23,342 nucleotides of DNA, from the NCBI GenBank assembly GCA_900752285.1, contig CAADUW010000138.1:1-23342 (forward strand), in the 5' to 3' direction. Positions within the stretch are counted from its first letter, which is position 1; each line of letters starts with the position of its first letter. The DNA is from an uncultured Oscillospiraceae bacterium (GTDB lineage: Bacteria > Bacillota > Clostridia > Oscillospirales > Oscillospiraceae). Below, in pieces: positions 15,606 to 23,340 of this stretch. A program made the position numbers and the translations under genes. Under the pieces are notes generated by a model. That model was not told the DNA's origin and did not search any database. It saw nothing but the letters and a program-made list of their open reading frames with translations.

Positions 15606-16082
15606 ATGGGATTGCGTAAAATTTTTACGGACAAGGATCCGGCGCTTCACAAGGTGTGCAGACCGGTTGTAAAGTTTGACTGGCGGCTGCACAAGCTGCT
15701 GGATGACATGAAGGATACGCTGACGGACGCGGAGGGCGTAGGACTGGCGGCACCCCAGGTGGGGATCCTCCGCCGGGTCGTGGTCGTGGATACCGGTGAA
15801 GAAATGCTGGAGCTGGTGAACCCGGAACTGGTGGAAACCTCCGGGGAGCAGTGCGGCGCGGAGGGATGTCTCAGCGTGCCGGGCAAATACGGTCTGGTAA
15901 AGCGGCCCAATTATGCCAGGGTGCGGGCACAGGACCGGAACGGAAACTGGTTTGAGGCGGAGGGCGAGGCCCTTATTGCCCGGTGCTTCTGCCATGAACT
16001 GGATCATCTGGACGGCATTCTGTATACCGAGATCATGGAGCGGTTCCTGACCGAGGAGGAGCTTCGGCAGGAGGAAAACTGA
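15606..16082 (+). CDS. def: Peptide deformylase
   Basis: Removes the formyl group from N-terminal formyl-methionine of nascent proteins at the ribosome. The 158-residue protein has all three metal-site motifs: GVGLAAPQVG (residues 44-53), E-G-C-L-S (86-90, metal ligand C88) and H-E-L-D-H (130-134, ligands H130 and H134 with catalytic E131). The ATG at 15606 has AAGGAG 9 bases upstream; an in-frame TTG at 15585 overlaps priA and lacks a suitable ribosome site. It is adjacent to fmt, which installs the formyl group that this enzyme removes. Confidence 0.97.
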   Translation: MGLRKIFTDKDPALHKVCRPVVKFDWRLHKLLDDMKDTLTDAEGVGLAAPQVGILRRVVVVDTGEEMLELVNPELVETSGEQCGAEGCLSVPGKYGLVKRPNYARVRAQDRNGNWFEAEGEALIARCFCHELDHLDGILYTEIMERFLTEEELRQEEN

Positions 16083-16094
16083 CGGAGGAACGCT

Positions 16095-17006
16095 ATGCGC
16101 ATCGTGTTTATGGGCACGCCGGACATTGCTGCCGTGTGCCTGAAAAGAATTCTGGCGGACGGCTTTGAGGTGGTGGGGGTCTATACCCAGCCTGACCGCC
16201 CCCGGGGCAGGGGCATGAAGCTGACACCCTCTCCCGTAAAGACCGCTGCGCTGGAGGCGGGAATTCCCGTGTTCCAGCCGGAGTCCTTCCGGGAGGAGGA
16301 GACGGTGCGGCAGCTGCGGGAGCTGAACCCGGATCTCTGCGCCGTGGTGGCCTATGGGCGGATTCTGCCCCAGAAGGTGCTGGATGTGCCGAAGCTTGGC
16401 TGTATCAACATTCATGCCAGTCTGCTGCCGAAGTACCGCGGTTCCGCTCCCTACCAGTGGGCGGTGCTGAACGGGGAGAAGAAAACCGGCGTCACCGCCA
16501 TGTATCTGGTGCGGGAAATGGATGCGGGCGACATGATCGATCGGGTGGAGACTCCCATCGGAGAAAACGAGACGGCGGGACAGCTGCTGGACCGGCTGGC
16601 CCAGCTGGGTGCGGGACTCCTGAGCAGAACCCTCACCCGTTTTGCTTCGGAGGGAAAGCTTTCCGCCGAGGCTCAGAATCCCGCGGAGGTCAGCTTTGCC
16701 CCCATGCTGGATAAATCCTTTAGTCCCATTGACTGGACGAAGTCTGCCGGTCAGGTTCATGATCAGGTGCGGGGCCTGAACCCCTGGCCCGTCGCGGTTA
16801 TGGAGCTGAATGGAAAGCACTTTAAGGTTTACGAAACGGTTCTGACCGAGGGGCAGGGAAAGCCGGGAGAGATTCTGGGTCTTACCAGAACCGGCCTCCG
16901 GATCGCCTGCGGCGAGGGAGCAGTGGAGATCCGCACCTTGCAGGCCGAAGGCGGAAAACGGATGAGCGCCGCGGATTACTTCCGGGGACATCCGCTGGAA
17001 AGCTGA
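16095..17006 (+). CDS. fmt: Methionyl-tRNA formyltransferase
   Basis: Transfers a formyl group from 10-formyl-tetrahydrofolate to initiator Met-tRNA. The 303-residue protein opens with RIVFMGTPDIAAVCL and has the formyltransferase core INIHASLLPKYRGSAP, with catalytic H107, and the acidic residue D143 in REMDAGDM. The C-terminal OB-fold domain begins near residue 205 (SFAPMLDKSFSPIDWTKSA). The ATG has GGAGGAACG just upstream. Its stop overlaps the first base of rsmB (TGATG), indicating coupled translation. Confidence 0.97.
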   Translation: MRIVFMGTPDIAAVCLKRILADGFEVVGVYTQPDRPRGRGMKLTPSPVKTAALEAGIPVFQPESFREEETVRQLRELNPDLCAVVAYGRILPQKVLDVPKLGCINIHASLLPKYRGSAPYQWAVLNGEKKTGVTAMYLVREMDAGDMIDRVETPIGENETAGQLLDRLAQLGAGLLSRTLTRFASEGKLSAEAQNPAEVSFAPMLDKSFSPIDWTKSAGQVHDQVRGLNPWPVAVMELNGKHFKVYETVLTEGQGKPGEILGLTRTGLRIACGEGAVEIRTLQAEGGKRMSAADYFRGHPLES

Positions 17007-18313
17007 TGGGCGCCCGGGAAACGGCGCTGAACGCGCTGATCGCCTGCCGGGTCGAGGGCGCGTGGGTCAACGAAGCGGTCAAGGAGCTGTCCACCCGGGA
17101 CCGGCTGGACAGCCGGGACGCGGCGCTCGCCGCCCGGCTGTGCTACGGCGTGGTGCAGAACCGGGGACGACTGGATTTCTACCTGAACCAGCTGTACCAC
17201 GGGAAGCGGCTCCACCCGGCAGTGCGGGACATTCTGCACATGGGGCTCTACCAGATTTATGACATGGACAGAATCCCGGCCAGCGCGGCGGTCAATGAAG
17301 CCGTCAGCCTGACGAGAAAATACTGCCCCCACCAGCCCAAAGCCCCGGGACTGGTGAACGGTGTTCTGCGCAGCGCCATCCGAACGAAGGGCACGCTGCG
17401 GGAGCCTATCGCTTACGAAGAAAAGTACTCGCATCCGGCGGAGCTGGTAGCGCTGCTCAAAAAGGCGCTGCCCAAGGGGACATTGGAACCCATGCTGATT
17501 GCGGATAATGAGGCCCCTCCTCTGACCGTGCAGGTCAATACCACCCGGATCTCTACGGATGATCTTCTGCGGCAGCTTTCGGAGACCGGGGTCAGTGCCC
17601 GGGCCCACAGCTGGTGCCCGGACTGCCTGATTCTGGAAAATACCGGCAGACTGGAGCAGCTGAATGCGTTCCGGGAGGGACTGCTGTATGTGCAGGATCC
17701 TGCCTCCCGGCTGAGCGTGCTGTGTGCCGGACTTCCCGCAGAGGGTGCCCGGGTGCTGGACTGCTGTGCGGCCCCAGGGGGAAAGAGCTTTGCCGCGGCC
17801 GTTGCCATGGGCGGCAGGGGTGAGATCCTTTCCTGCGACATTCATCCCCATAAGATCGACCTGATCCGGGCGGGAGCGGAACGGCTGGGATTTTCCAATG
17901 TGCGGCCTCTGCTGCAGGATGCCGCCGCCTTTGTTCCTCTGTGGGAAAAGCAAATGGACTGCGTGATCACCGATGTGCCCTGCTCCGGCCTGGGCATCAT
18001 CCGGAAGAAACCGGATATTCGTTATAAAAATCTGAAGGAAACGGAAGCTCTGCCGGAATTGCAGGGAAGGATTCTGGAAAATGCCGCCCGGTATGTCCGT
18101 CCCGGCGGGGTGTTGATGTACTCCACCTGTACGGTGCTGCCCCGGGAAAACGGGCAGGTGGTGCACGCCTTTCTGGAAAAGGATCCGGACTTTGTGCCGG
18201 AGGCGCTTCCGTTACCGACGGGAATCGTCAGTGCGGAAACCGGCATGCTGACCCTGATTCCCGGTCAGTGCGATACGGACGGCTTCTTCATCTGCCGGAT
18301 GCGGAGAAAATAA
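17006..18313 (+). CDS. rsmB: 16S rRNA (cytosine-967-C5)-methyltransferase
   Basis: An S-adenosylmethionine-dependent enzyme that methylates C967 of 16S rRNA. The 435-residue protein has an N-terminal NusB-like RNA-binding domain (roughly residues 1-135, with HMGLYQIYDMDRIP and AVNEAVSLTRKY) and a C-terminal Rossmann methyltransferase domain. The SAM loop is DCCAAPGGKS (from residue 252). The two cysteines used in catalysis and release are C326 in DVPCSGLGIIRKKPDIRY and C375 in YSTCTVLPREN. Its ATG shares one base with the fmt stop, and rlmN follows after 33 bases. Confidence 0.96.
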   Translation: MGARETALNALIACRVEGAWVNEAVKELSTRDRLDSRDAALAARLCYGVVQNRGRLDFYLNQLYHGKRLHPAVRDILHMGLYQIYDMDRIPASAAVNEAVSLTRKYCPHQPKAPGLVNGVLRSAIRTKGTLREPIAYEEKYSHPAELVALLKKALPKGTLEPMLIADNEAPPLTVQVNTTRISTDDLLRQLSETGVSARAHSWCPDCLILENTGRLEQLNAFREGLLYVQDPASRLSVLCAGLPAEGARVLDCCAAPGGKSFAAAVAMGGRGEILSCDIHPHKIDLIRAGAERLGFSNVRPLLQDAAAFVPLWEKQMDCVITDVPCSGLGIIRKKPDIRYKNLKETEALPELQGRILENAARYVRPGGVLMYSTCTVLPRENGQVVHAFLEKDPDFVPEALPLPTGIVSAETGMLTLIPGQCDTDGFFICRMRRK

Positions 18314-18346
18314 GGGAAGATTTCCCCAAAAGTCAGGAGGAAAAAC

Positions 18347-19390
18347 ATGGATCTGCGCTCTTTGACCCAGTCGGAGCTGGCGGAAATGCTGAAAAATATG
18401 GGGCAGCCGGCCTTTCGGGCAAAGCAGGTCTTTACCTGGCTCCATCGGGGGATCCGGAGCGTGGATGAAATGACGAACCTTCCCAAATCGCTTCGGACGG
18501 CGCTGGGCGAAAGCTGTACGCTGGATGTCCCCATTCCCATCCGGAAGCAGGAATCCGCCCGGGACGGCACCGTCAAGTATCTGTGGCAGTTGTCTGACGG
18601 AAACTGCGTGGAAACGGTGCTCATGCGCTATCACTACGGCAATACCGTGTGCATCTCCACGGAGGTGGGGTGCCGGATGGGATGCGCTTTCTGCGCTTCC
18701 ACGCTGGGCGGCCTTGTCCGCCGGCTGGAACCGGCGGAGATGCTGAATCAGGTGCTTTTCACCCAGCTGGATTCCGGGCTGCCGGTTTCCCACATTGTGC
18801 TCATGGGCATCGGGGAACCGCTGGATAATTTTGAAAATGTCATGAAATTTCTGGAAAATGTAAACAGCCCTCTGGGCATGAACATTTCCATGCGCCATAT
18901 CAGCCTTTCCACCTGCGGGCTGGTGCCGAAAATCGATCTGCTGGCGGAAAGAAAATTGCAGCTGACGCTGTCCGTATCGCTTCACGCCCCCAATGATGCG
19001 GTGCGGAACACCATTATGCCCATAAGCCGGGCCTATTCCATGGACGAGCTTTTGGCGGCCTGCCGCCGCTATTACGCGGCGACTTCCCGCCGAATTTCCT
19101 TCGAGTACGCCATGATCGACGGGGTAAACGATTCCCCGGCGGATGCGCGGGAACTGCTGACCCGGATGCGGGGACTTCCGGCGCATTTCAACCTGATCCC
19201 TCTGAACCGGGTGGAGGAAAGTCCCCTGAAACCAAGCAGCCGGTCGGCGGTGGCGGAGTTTCAGCGGATTCTGGAGCAGGGAGGAATCCCGGCAACGGTG
19301 CGGCGCACGCTGGGCGGCGATATTGACGCCTCCTGCGGGCAGCTCAGAAGAAAGTACACCAGAGAAAATACAAAGGAAAGCGCACGGTAA
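18347..19390 (+). CDS. rlmN: Dual-specificity 23S rRNA/tRNA adenine-C2 methyltransferase RlmN
   Basis: A radical-SAM enzyme that methylates A2503 of 23S rRNA and often A37 of some tRNAs. The 347-residue protein carries the iron-sulfur motif C-x3-C-x2-C at C109, C113 and C116 (GCRMGCAFCAS), GIGEPLDNF in the SAM-binding part, and the methyl-carrying C-terminal cysteine C330 in DIDASCGQLR. The N-terminal accessory domain includes FRAKQVFTWLHRG. AGGAGG precedes the ATG at 18347. The C-terminal tail is short and basic. Confidence 0.97.
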   Translation: MDLRSLTQSELAEMLKNMGQPAFRAKQVFTWLHRGIRSVDEMTNLPKSLRTALGESCTLDVPIPIRKQESARDGTVKYLWQLSDGNCVETVLMRYHYGNTVCISTEVGCRMGCAFCASTLGGLVRRLEPAEMLNQVLFTQLDSGLPVSHIVLMGIGEPLDNFENVMKFLENVNSPLGMNISMRHISLSTCGLVPKIDLLAERKLQLTLSVSLHAPNDAVRNTIMPISRAYSMDELLAACRRYYAATSRRISFEYAMIDGVNDSPADARELLTRMRGLPAHFNLIPLNRVEESPLKPSSRSAVAEFQRILEQGGIPATVRRTLGGDIDASCGQLRRKYTRENTKESAR

Positions 19391-19414
19391 GCTGCCCGCT
19401 GCCGCGTGCAAACG

Positions 19415-19433
19415 CTTTCCGGACGGAAAGGAG
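19415..19433 (+). promoter_or_regulatory. Hairpin overlapping the Shine-Dalgarno of the PP2C gene
   Basis: CTTTCC (19415-19420) and GGAAAG (19425-19430) form a 6-base stem with a GGAC loop. The downstream arm overlaps the ribosome site AAGGAG (19428-19433), 7 bases before the ATG at 19441. It could reduce initiation unless ribosomes finishing rlmN open it; this is inference. Confidence 0.35.
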
Positions 19434-19440
19434 CGGCGTC

Positions 19441-20172
19441 ATGCAGTATTGGGGTCTGACGGATCCGGGCATGGTTCGCAAACAGAATCAGGATGCGTAT
19501 CACATTGTCAAGCTGGACAAAACCTGCGTCCTTGCCATTGTCTGCGACGGCATGGGCGGCGCGAAATCCGGGAACGTTGCCAGTTCTCTGGCGGTGGACG
19601 TTTTTGTGCAGGAGGTTCAGCGCCGCTGGGTGCCCGGCACAGATTGGGATAAGGCGGATCAGATTCTCCGCAGTGCGGTAAAGCTTGCCAACTTTACCGT
19701 TTACGATCAGGCAAAGCAGTTTGTGGAGTTTGACGGTATGGGCACGACGCTGGTGGCGGCGCTGATCCGCGGGCAGAAGGTGACCGTCGTCAATGTGGGC
19801 GACAGCCGGGCCTACGGCATTACGGAAAGCGGCATCCGGCAGCTGACGAAGGATCACAGTCTGGTGCAGCTGATGGTGGACCGGGGAGAGATCCGACCGG
19901 AAATGGCAAAGTCCTACCCGGGAAAGAACCTCATTACCCGGGCCATCGGGACGGAACCGGTGGTTCTGTGCGACATGTTCCGTCAGGAATTCCAGCGGGG
20001 AGATTTTCTGCTGCTGTGTTCCGACGGGCTCAGCAACATGATGGATGATCAGGAGATCCTGTTCGAGGTGGTGCACGGGGTAAATAAATCCCGCTGCTGC
20101 CAGCGCCTTCTGAATATTACCAAAACCCGGGGCGCCCCGGACAACGTGACGAGCATTTTGATTGCTCTGTAA
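19441..20172 (+). CDS. PP2C-type Ser/Thr protein phosphatase (Stp1/PrpC)
   Basis: A metal-dependent cytoplasmic phosphatase that reverses phosphorylation by the adjacent PASTA kinase. The 243-residue protein contains the PP2C motifs in order: GLTDPGMVRKQNQD near the N-terminus, CDGMGGAKSG (metal-binding D36), GMGTTLVAAL, VNVGDSRAYG, LCSDGLSNMMDD and APDNVT. Length is typical for bacterial PrpC/Stp. The ribosome site is AAAGGAG. Its coding end lies just upstream of the kinase gene, whose own ribosome site begins after the stop. Confidence 0.96.
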   Translation: MQYWGLTDPGMVRKQNQDAYHIVKLDKTCVLAIVCDGMGGAKSGNVASSLAVDVFVQEVQRRWVPGTDWDKADQILRSAVKLANFTVYDQAKQFVEFDGMGTTLVAALIRGQKVTVVNVGDSRAYGITESGIRQLTKDHSLVQLMVDRGEIRPEMAKSYPGKNLITRAIGTEPVVLCDMFRQEFQRGDFLLLCSDGLSNMMDDQEILFEVVHGVNKSRCCQRLLNITKTRGAPDNVTSILIAL

Positions 20173-20200
20173 AAACCGGCGAAAAGGAGCTACTTTGCAA

Positions 20201-22288
20201 ATGAATTATTATATTGGGCAACTTCTGGACGACCGGTATGAGCTGTTGGAGGTCATCGGCACCGGCGGCATGGCCGTCGTGTACAAGGCCCGGTGCCACC
20301 GCCTGAACCGACTGGTTGCCATTAAGATCTTAAAGGATGAATTTTCCGGCGACGAGGAATTCCGCCGCCGTTTCCGGGCGGAGGGCGAGGCCGTCGCCAT
20401 GCTCAGCCACCCGAATATTGTGCAGGTCTACGACGTTTCTTCCTCCGACAGCGCCAACTATATTGTCATGGAGCTGATCGACGGAATTTCCCTGAAGCAG
20501 TACATGCAGGTCAAGAGCGTTCTTAACTGGAAGGAGACCCTCCACTTTTCCATGCAGATTGCCAAGGGGCTGGAGCATGCCCACAGCCGGGGCATTGTCC
20601 ACCGGGATATCAAGCCCCACAATGTGATGGTGCTGAAAAACGGCTCGGTGAAGGTCATGGACTTCGGGATTGCCCGGGTCATGAACAAGAGCAATACCCT
20701 GACCAAGGAGGCGCTGGGGTCTGTCCACTATATCTCCCCGGAGCAGGCCAAGGGCGGCTACACGGACAATCGGTCGGACATTTATTCGCTGGGCGTAGTC
20801 ATGTATGAGATGATGACGGGCCGTCCGCCCTACGACGGAGAGTCCCCCGTGGCGGTGGCCATTCAGCATATCAACGGCGGTGCCCCGAGACCCTCCACCC
20901 TGAATCCCAACATTCCCCGGGGACTGGAACAGATCATCATGAAGTGCATGGCGCTGGATGTGAATGACCGGTTCGCTTCCGCTACGGAGCTTCTGCACGA
21001 TATGGAGGAATTCCGGAAGAATCCGGAGATCGTCTTTGACTATCATACCGTTCTGGACGACGCGACTCGCTCCCTGCGGGGAATGGAGAACCTGATTCCC
21101 CGGAATACAGCGCAGCGGGTGGCAAAGTCCAAAGGCGGCAGTGCCTCCGTGGAGCGGGAGACTCCCCGGCAGGAGGTCCGGAAGCCTCCGGTGCAGGAGC
21201 CGCCGGTCCGCAGCTCGGAAGCCATCCAGCGGGCCCAGCAGCGGCGCCGGGAGGCGGCAAAGCGGGAAGCGGAACGCAGCAAGGTGGCGGCTATTGCCGT
21301 AGTTGCGTGCAGCGTGGTGGCGGTTATTGCCATCGCGGTGTTTCTGGTTGCCATTTTTAACGGCACGCTGGCAAAACAGGACCAGAAGCTGGTAATGGTG
21401 CCCTATCTGGAGGGCGCAACCTATACGGAAGATCTGGCCGCCAAGTACCCGGACTTTGTGATCCGCCTGCAGCCCCAGCAGTACAGCGACAACTATGCCA
21501 AGGGGCAGATCATGCATCAGGAGCCAAAAGGCGGTAAAGATGTGGCCAAGGGAACGGAGCTGTTCCTTACCGTCAGTATGGGCGTGGAGCCGGAAGTGAA
21601 GGTCATGGAGAATCTGATCGACGTGACCGATGAGGAAGCCAGAGCCTTTCTGGAGGGGCAGGGCTTCCAGCCCCTGTGCCGCTACGAAAGCAGCTCGGTT
21701 TATGAGGACGGACGGGTCATCCGGACGGATCCTGCCTACGGCGCGGAACTGAAAAACGGGCAGACCATCAATCTGTGGATCAGCACCGGCCCCAAAACCG
21801 TATTCGCGAAAATGCCGAACGTGGTGGGTATGACAAAGGAGGCGGCGCTGAAGCTGCTGGCGGAGAGAGGCTTTACCAACGTGGTGACGCTGGATACGGC
21901 CAGCGAGAAGCCGAAGGGTGAGGTGGTCAGCCAGTCCACGGAGAAAAACGCGGAGATCGACGTCAACACCGAGATCCGTCTGGAAATTTCCGAGGGGCCG
22001 GAGCCTTCCGTGGATCCCACGGCGGATACAACAAAGCCCACGACCGGCACGCCCACGGAAACCACCACCCCGACAGAGCCTGCACCCACCAGGGTGACCT
22101 TCTCCCTGCCGGTGCGGACTACGACCTACTATCTGACCATTCTCCAGAATGAAACGGTCATTGTGAACAACGTGGAGATCGCCCCGGGCAGCAGCGGTTA
22201 TGAGATCAATCTGTTCGGCTCGGGAACCGTGAACTATGATCTGTACATAGACGGGGAGTTCTATCAAACCCAGCGGGTGGAGTTCTGA
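20201..22288 (+). CDS. prkC: PASTA-domain Ser/Thr protein kinase (PrkC/Stk type)
   Basis: A membrane kinase that senses cell-wall fragments or lipid II and regulates growth and division. The 695-residue protein has an N-terminal kinase domain: glycine loop G20-T-G-G-M-A, K42, HRDIKPHN (H134-N141), DFG (154-156) and the activation/P+1 segment GSVHYISPEQAKGG. A basic juxtamembrane stretch precedes one membrane helix (about 362-386). Three PASTA domains follow (about 397-460, 466-528, 536-598). A Thr/Pro-rich linker (about 603-632) then leads to a C-terminal strand-rich region with no family I recognise. ATG at 20201 was chosen; an in-frame TTG two codons upstream is closer to AAGGAG and remains possible. 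Confidence 0.95.
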   Translation: MNYYIGQLLDDRYELLEVIGTGGMAVVYKARCHRLNRLVAIKILKDEFSGDEEFRRRFRAEGEAVAMLSHPNIVQVYDVSSSDSANYIVMELIDGISLKQYMQVKSVLNWKETLHFSMQIAKGLEHAHSRGIVHRDIKPHNVMVLKNGSVKVMDFGIARVMNKSNTLTKEALGSVHYISPEQAKGGYTDNRSDIYSLGVVMYEMMTGRPPYDGESPVAVAIQHINGGAPRPSTLNPNIPRGLEQIIMKCMALDVNDRFASATELLHDMEEFRKNPEIVFDYHTVLDDATRSLRGMENLIPRNTAQRVAKSKGGSASVERETPRQEVRKPPVQEPPVRSSEAIQRAQQRRREAAKREAERSKVAAIAVVACSVVAVIAIAVFLVAIFNGTLAKQDQKLVMVPYLEGATYTEDLAAKYPDFVIRLQPQQYSDNYAKGQIMHQEPKGGKDVAKGTELFLTVSMGVEPEVKVMENLIDVTDEEARAFLEGQGFQPLCRYESSSVYEDGRVIRTDPAYGAELKNGQTINLWISTGPKTVFAKMPNVVGMTKEAALKLLAERGFTNVVTLDTASEKPKGEVVSQSTEKNAEIDVNTEIRLEISEGPEPSVDPTADTTKPTTGTPTETTTPTEPAPTRVTFSLPVRTTTYYLTILQNETVIVNNVEIAPGSSGYEINLFGSGTVNYDLYIDGEFYQTQRVEF

Positions 22289-22291
22289 GGC

Positions 22292-23179
22292 ATGGAAGAA
22301 ACTTTTCAGGGGCGGATTCTCCGCTCCCTCAGCGGCTTTTATGATGTGGCAACGGAAAACGGCATTGTGACCTGCAAGGCCCGGGGCATCCTCCGAAAGC
22401 AGCGGGTCACGCCCCTGACCGGGGACCTTGCGCAGATTACGGTTTCCGGCGGCAAGGGTATGGTGGAAGCCATCCTGCCCCGAAAGAACAGCTTTGTCCG
22501 CCCGGCAGTTGCCAATGTAGACGCACTGGTGATTTTTGCCGCCAATGTAAATCCCGTGACCGAGCCGTTCCTGATTGACCGGGTGGCGGCCATAGCTCTG
22601 AGTCAGGGCGTGGAAGTGATCCTCTGCATCAATAAGGAAGATCTGGACCCGGCGGAGACGCTGACCGGCATTTACACCCGGGCGGGATTCCCGGTCATCC
22701 GAACCAGCGCAGTAACCGGGGAAGGTATTCCGGAACTCCGGAGCCGGATCCGGGGGCGGATCACCGCCTTTACGGGAAACTCCGGCGTGGGCAAAAGCAG
22801 CATTCTGAACCGGCTCAGCCCCGGACTGGGACTGCCGACCGGCGAGGTGTCCGAAAAGCTGGGGCGGGGACGTCACACGACCCGGCATGTGGAGCTGTAC
22901 GATCTGGGGGAGGACACGTTCGCGGCGGATACGCCGGGCTTTTCCTCCTTTGACACGGATCAGATGGAGTGGATCCTGACGGACGACCTGCCCCGGGCGT
23001 TCCCGGACTTTGACGGCTGTCTGGGACACTGCCAGTTCCGGGACTGTACCCACAGGAAGGAACCGGGCTGCGCCGTCCGGAAAGCGGTTACGGCGGGAAA
23101 GATCGAAAAAACCCGCTATGAAAGCTACCTCCGCCTGTTCGAACAGGCCAGCAGTCATAAGGAGTGGGAAATAAAATAA
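22292..23179 (+). CDS. rsgA: Ribosome small subunit-dependent GTPase A
   Basis: A circularly permuted GTPase that assists late 30S subunit maturation. The 295-residue protein has an N-terminal OB fold, then the G4 motif NKED, the P-loop GNSGVGKSS (residues 162-170), a G2 region RGRHTTRH, G3 DTPGF, and a C-terminal zinc site of the form C-x4-C-x5-C-x6-C (within GCLGHCQFRDCTHRKEPGC). It begins three bases after the kinase stop. rpe frequently follows rsgA in Bacillota, but here the repeat element begins two bases after the stop codon, so the operon appears to end or be interrupted. Confidence 0.97.
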   Translation: MEETFQGRILRSLSGFYDVATENGIVTCKARGILRKQRVTPLTGDLAQITVSGGKGMVEAILPRKNSFVRPAVANVDALVIFAANVNPVTEPFLIDRVAAIALSQGVEVILCINKEDLDPAETLTGIYTRAGFPVIRTSAVTGEGIPELRSRIRGRITAFTGNSGVGKSSILNRLSPGLGLPTGEVSEKLGRGRHTTRHVELYDLGEDTFAADTPGFSSFDTDQMEWILTDDLPRAFPDFDGCLGHCQFRDCTHRKEPGCAVRKAVTAGKIEKTRYESYLRLFEQASSHKEWEIK

Positions 23180-23180
23180 G

Positions 23181-23340
23181 GGCAGCACCGCGCAATTCGG
23201 CAAGAAGTCTCAGACAGGATTTTTGCTCCAATTCAAAGTTTGGAAAACGAAGGAATCCTGTATGTATTTCTGGTTTTTCAAACTGAAGAAGTGGGGAAAA
23301 AGACGGCGGAGACTCGCAGACGCAATTGTGCGGTGTTGCC
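23181..23340 (+). repeat. Complete ~160-bp repeat element with terminal inverted repeats
   Basis: The ends GGCAGCACCGCGCAATT (23181-23197) and AATTGTGCGGTGTTGCC (23324-23340) are inverted repeats matching at 15 of 17 positions. Both mismatches are G-U compatible in RNA. Nested inside are AGTCTC/GAGACT (23207-23212 with 23309-23314), ACAGGATT/AATCCTGT (23214-23221 with 23254-23261) and TTTTTC/GAAAAA (23274-23279 with 23296-23301). A second copy in opposite window orientation lies at 1-126. No transposase is present, so a MITE-like or structured-RNA repeat is most plausible. It may end in a TA dinucleotide, the last two bases of the window. Confidence 0.88.

Noticed and set aside
20330..23203. 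A very long open frame (about 957 codons) on the minus strand opposite the kinase and rsgA
   Set aside because: It is antisense to two genes with full family motifs, its His/Arg/Gln-rich composition shows no recognisable domain, and such frames arise from GC-rich codon use. Similar long minus-strand frames opposite the DUF1538 operon, murD, priA and rsmB were dismissed for the same reason.
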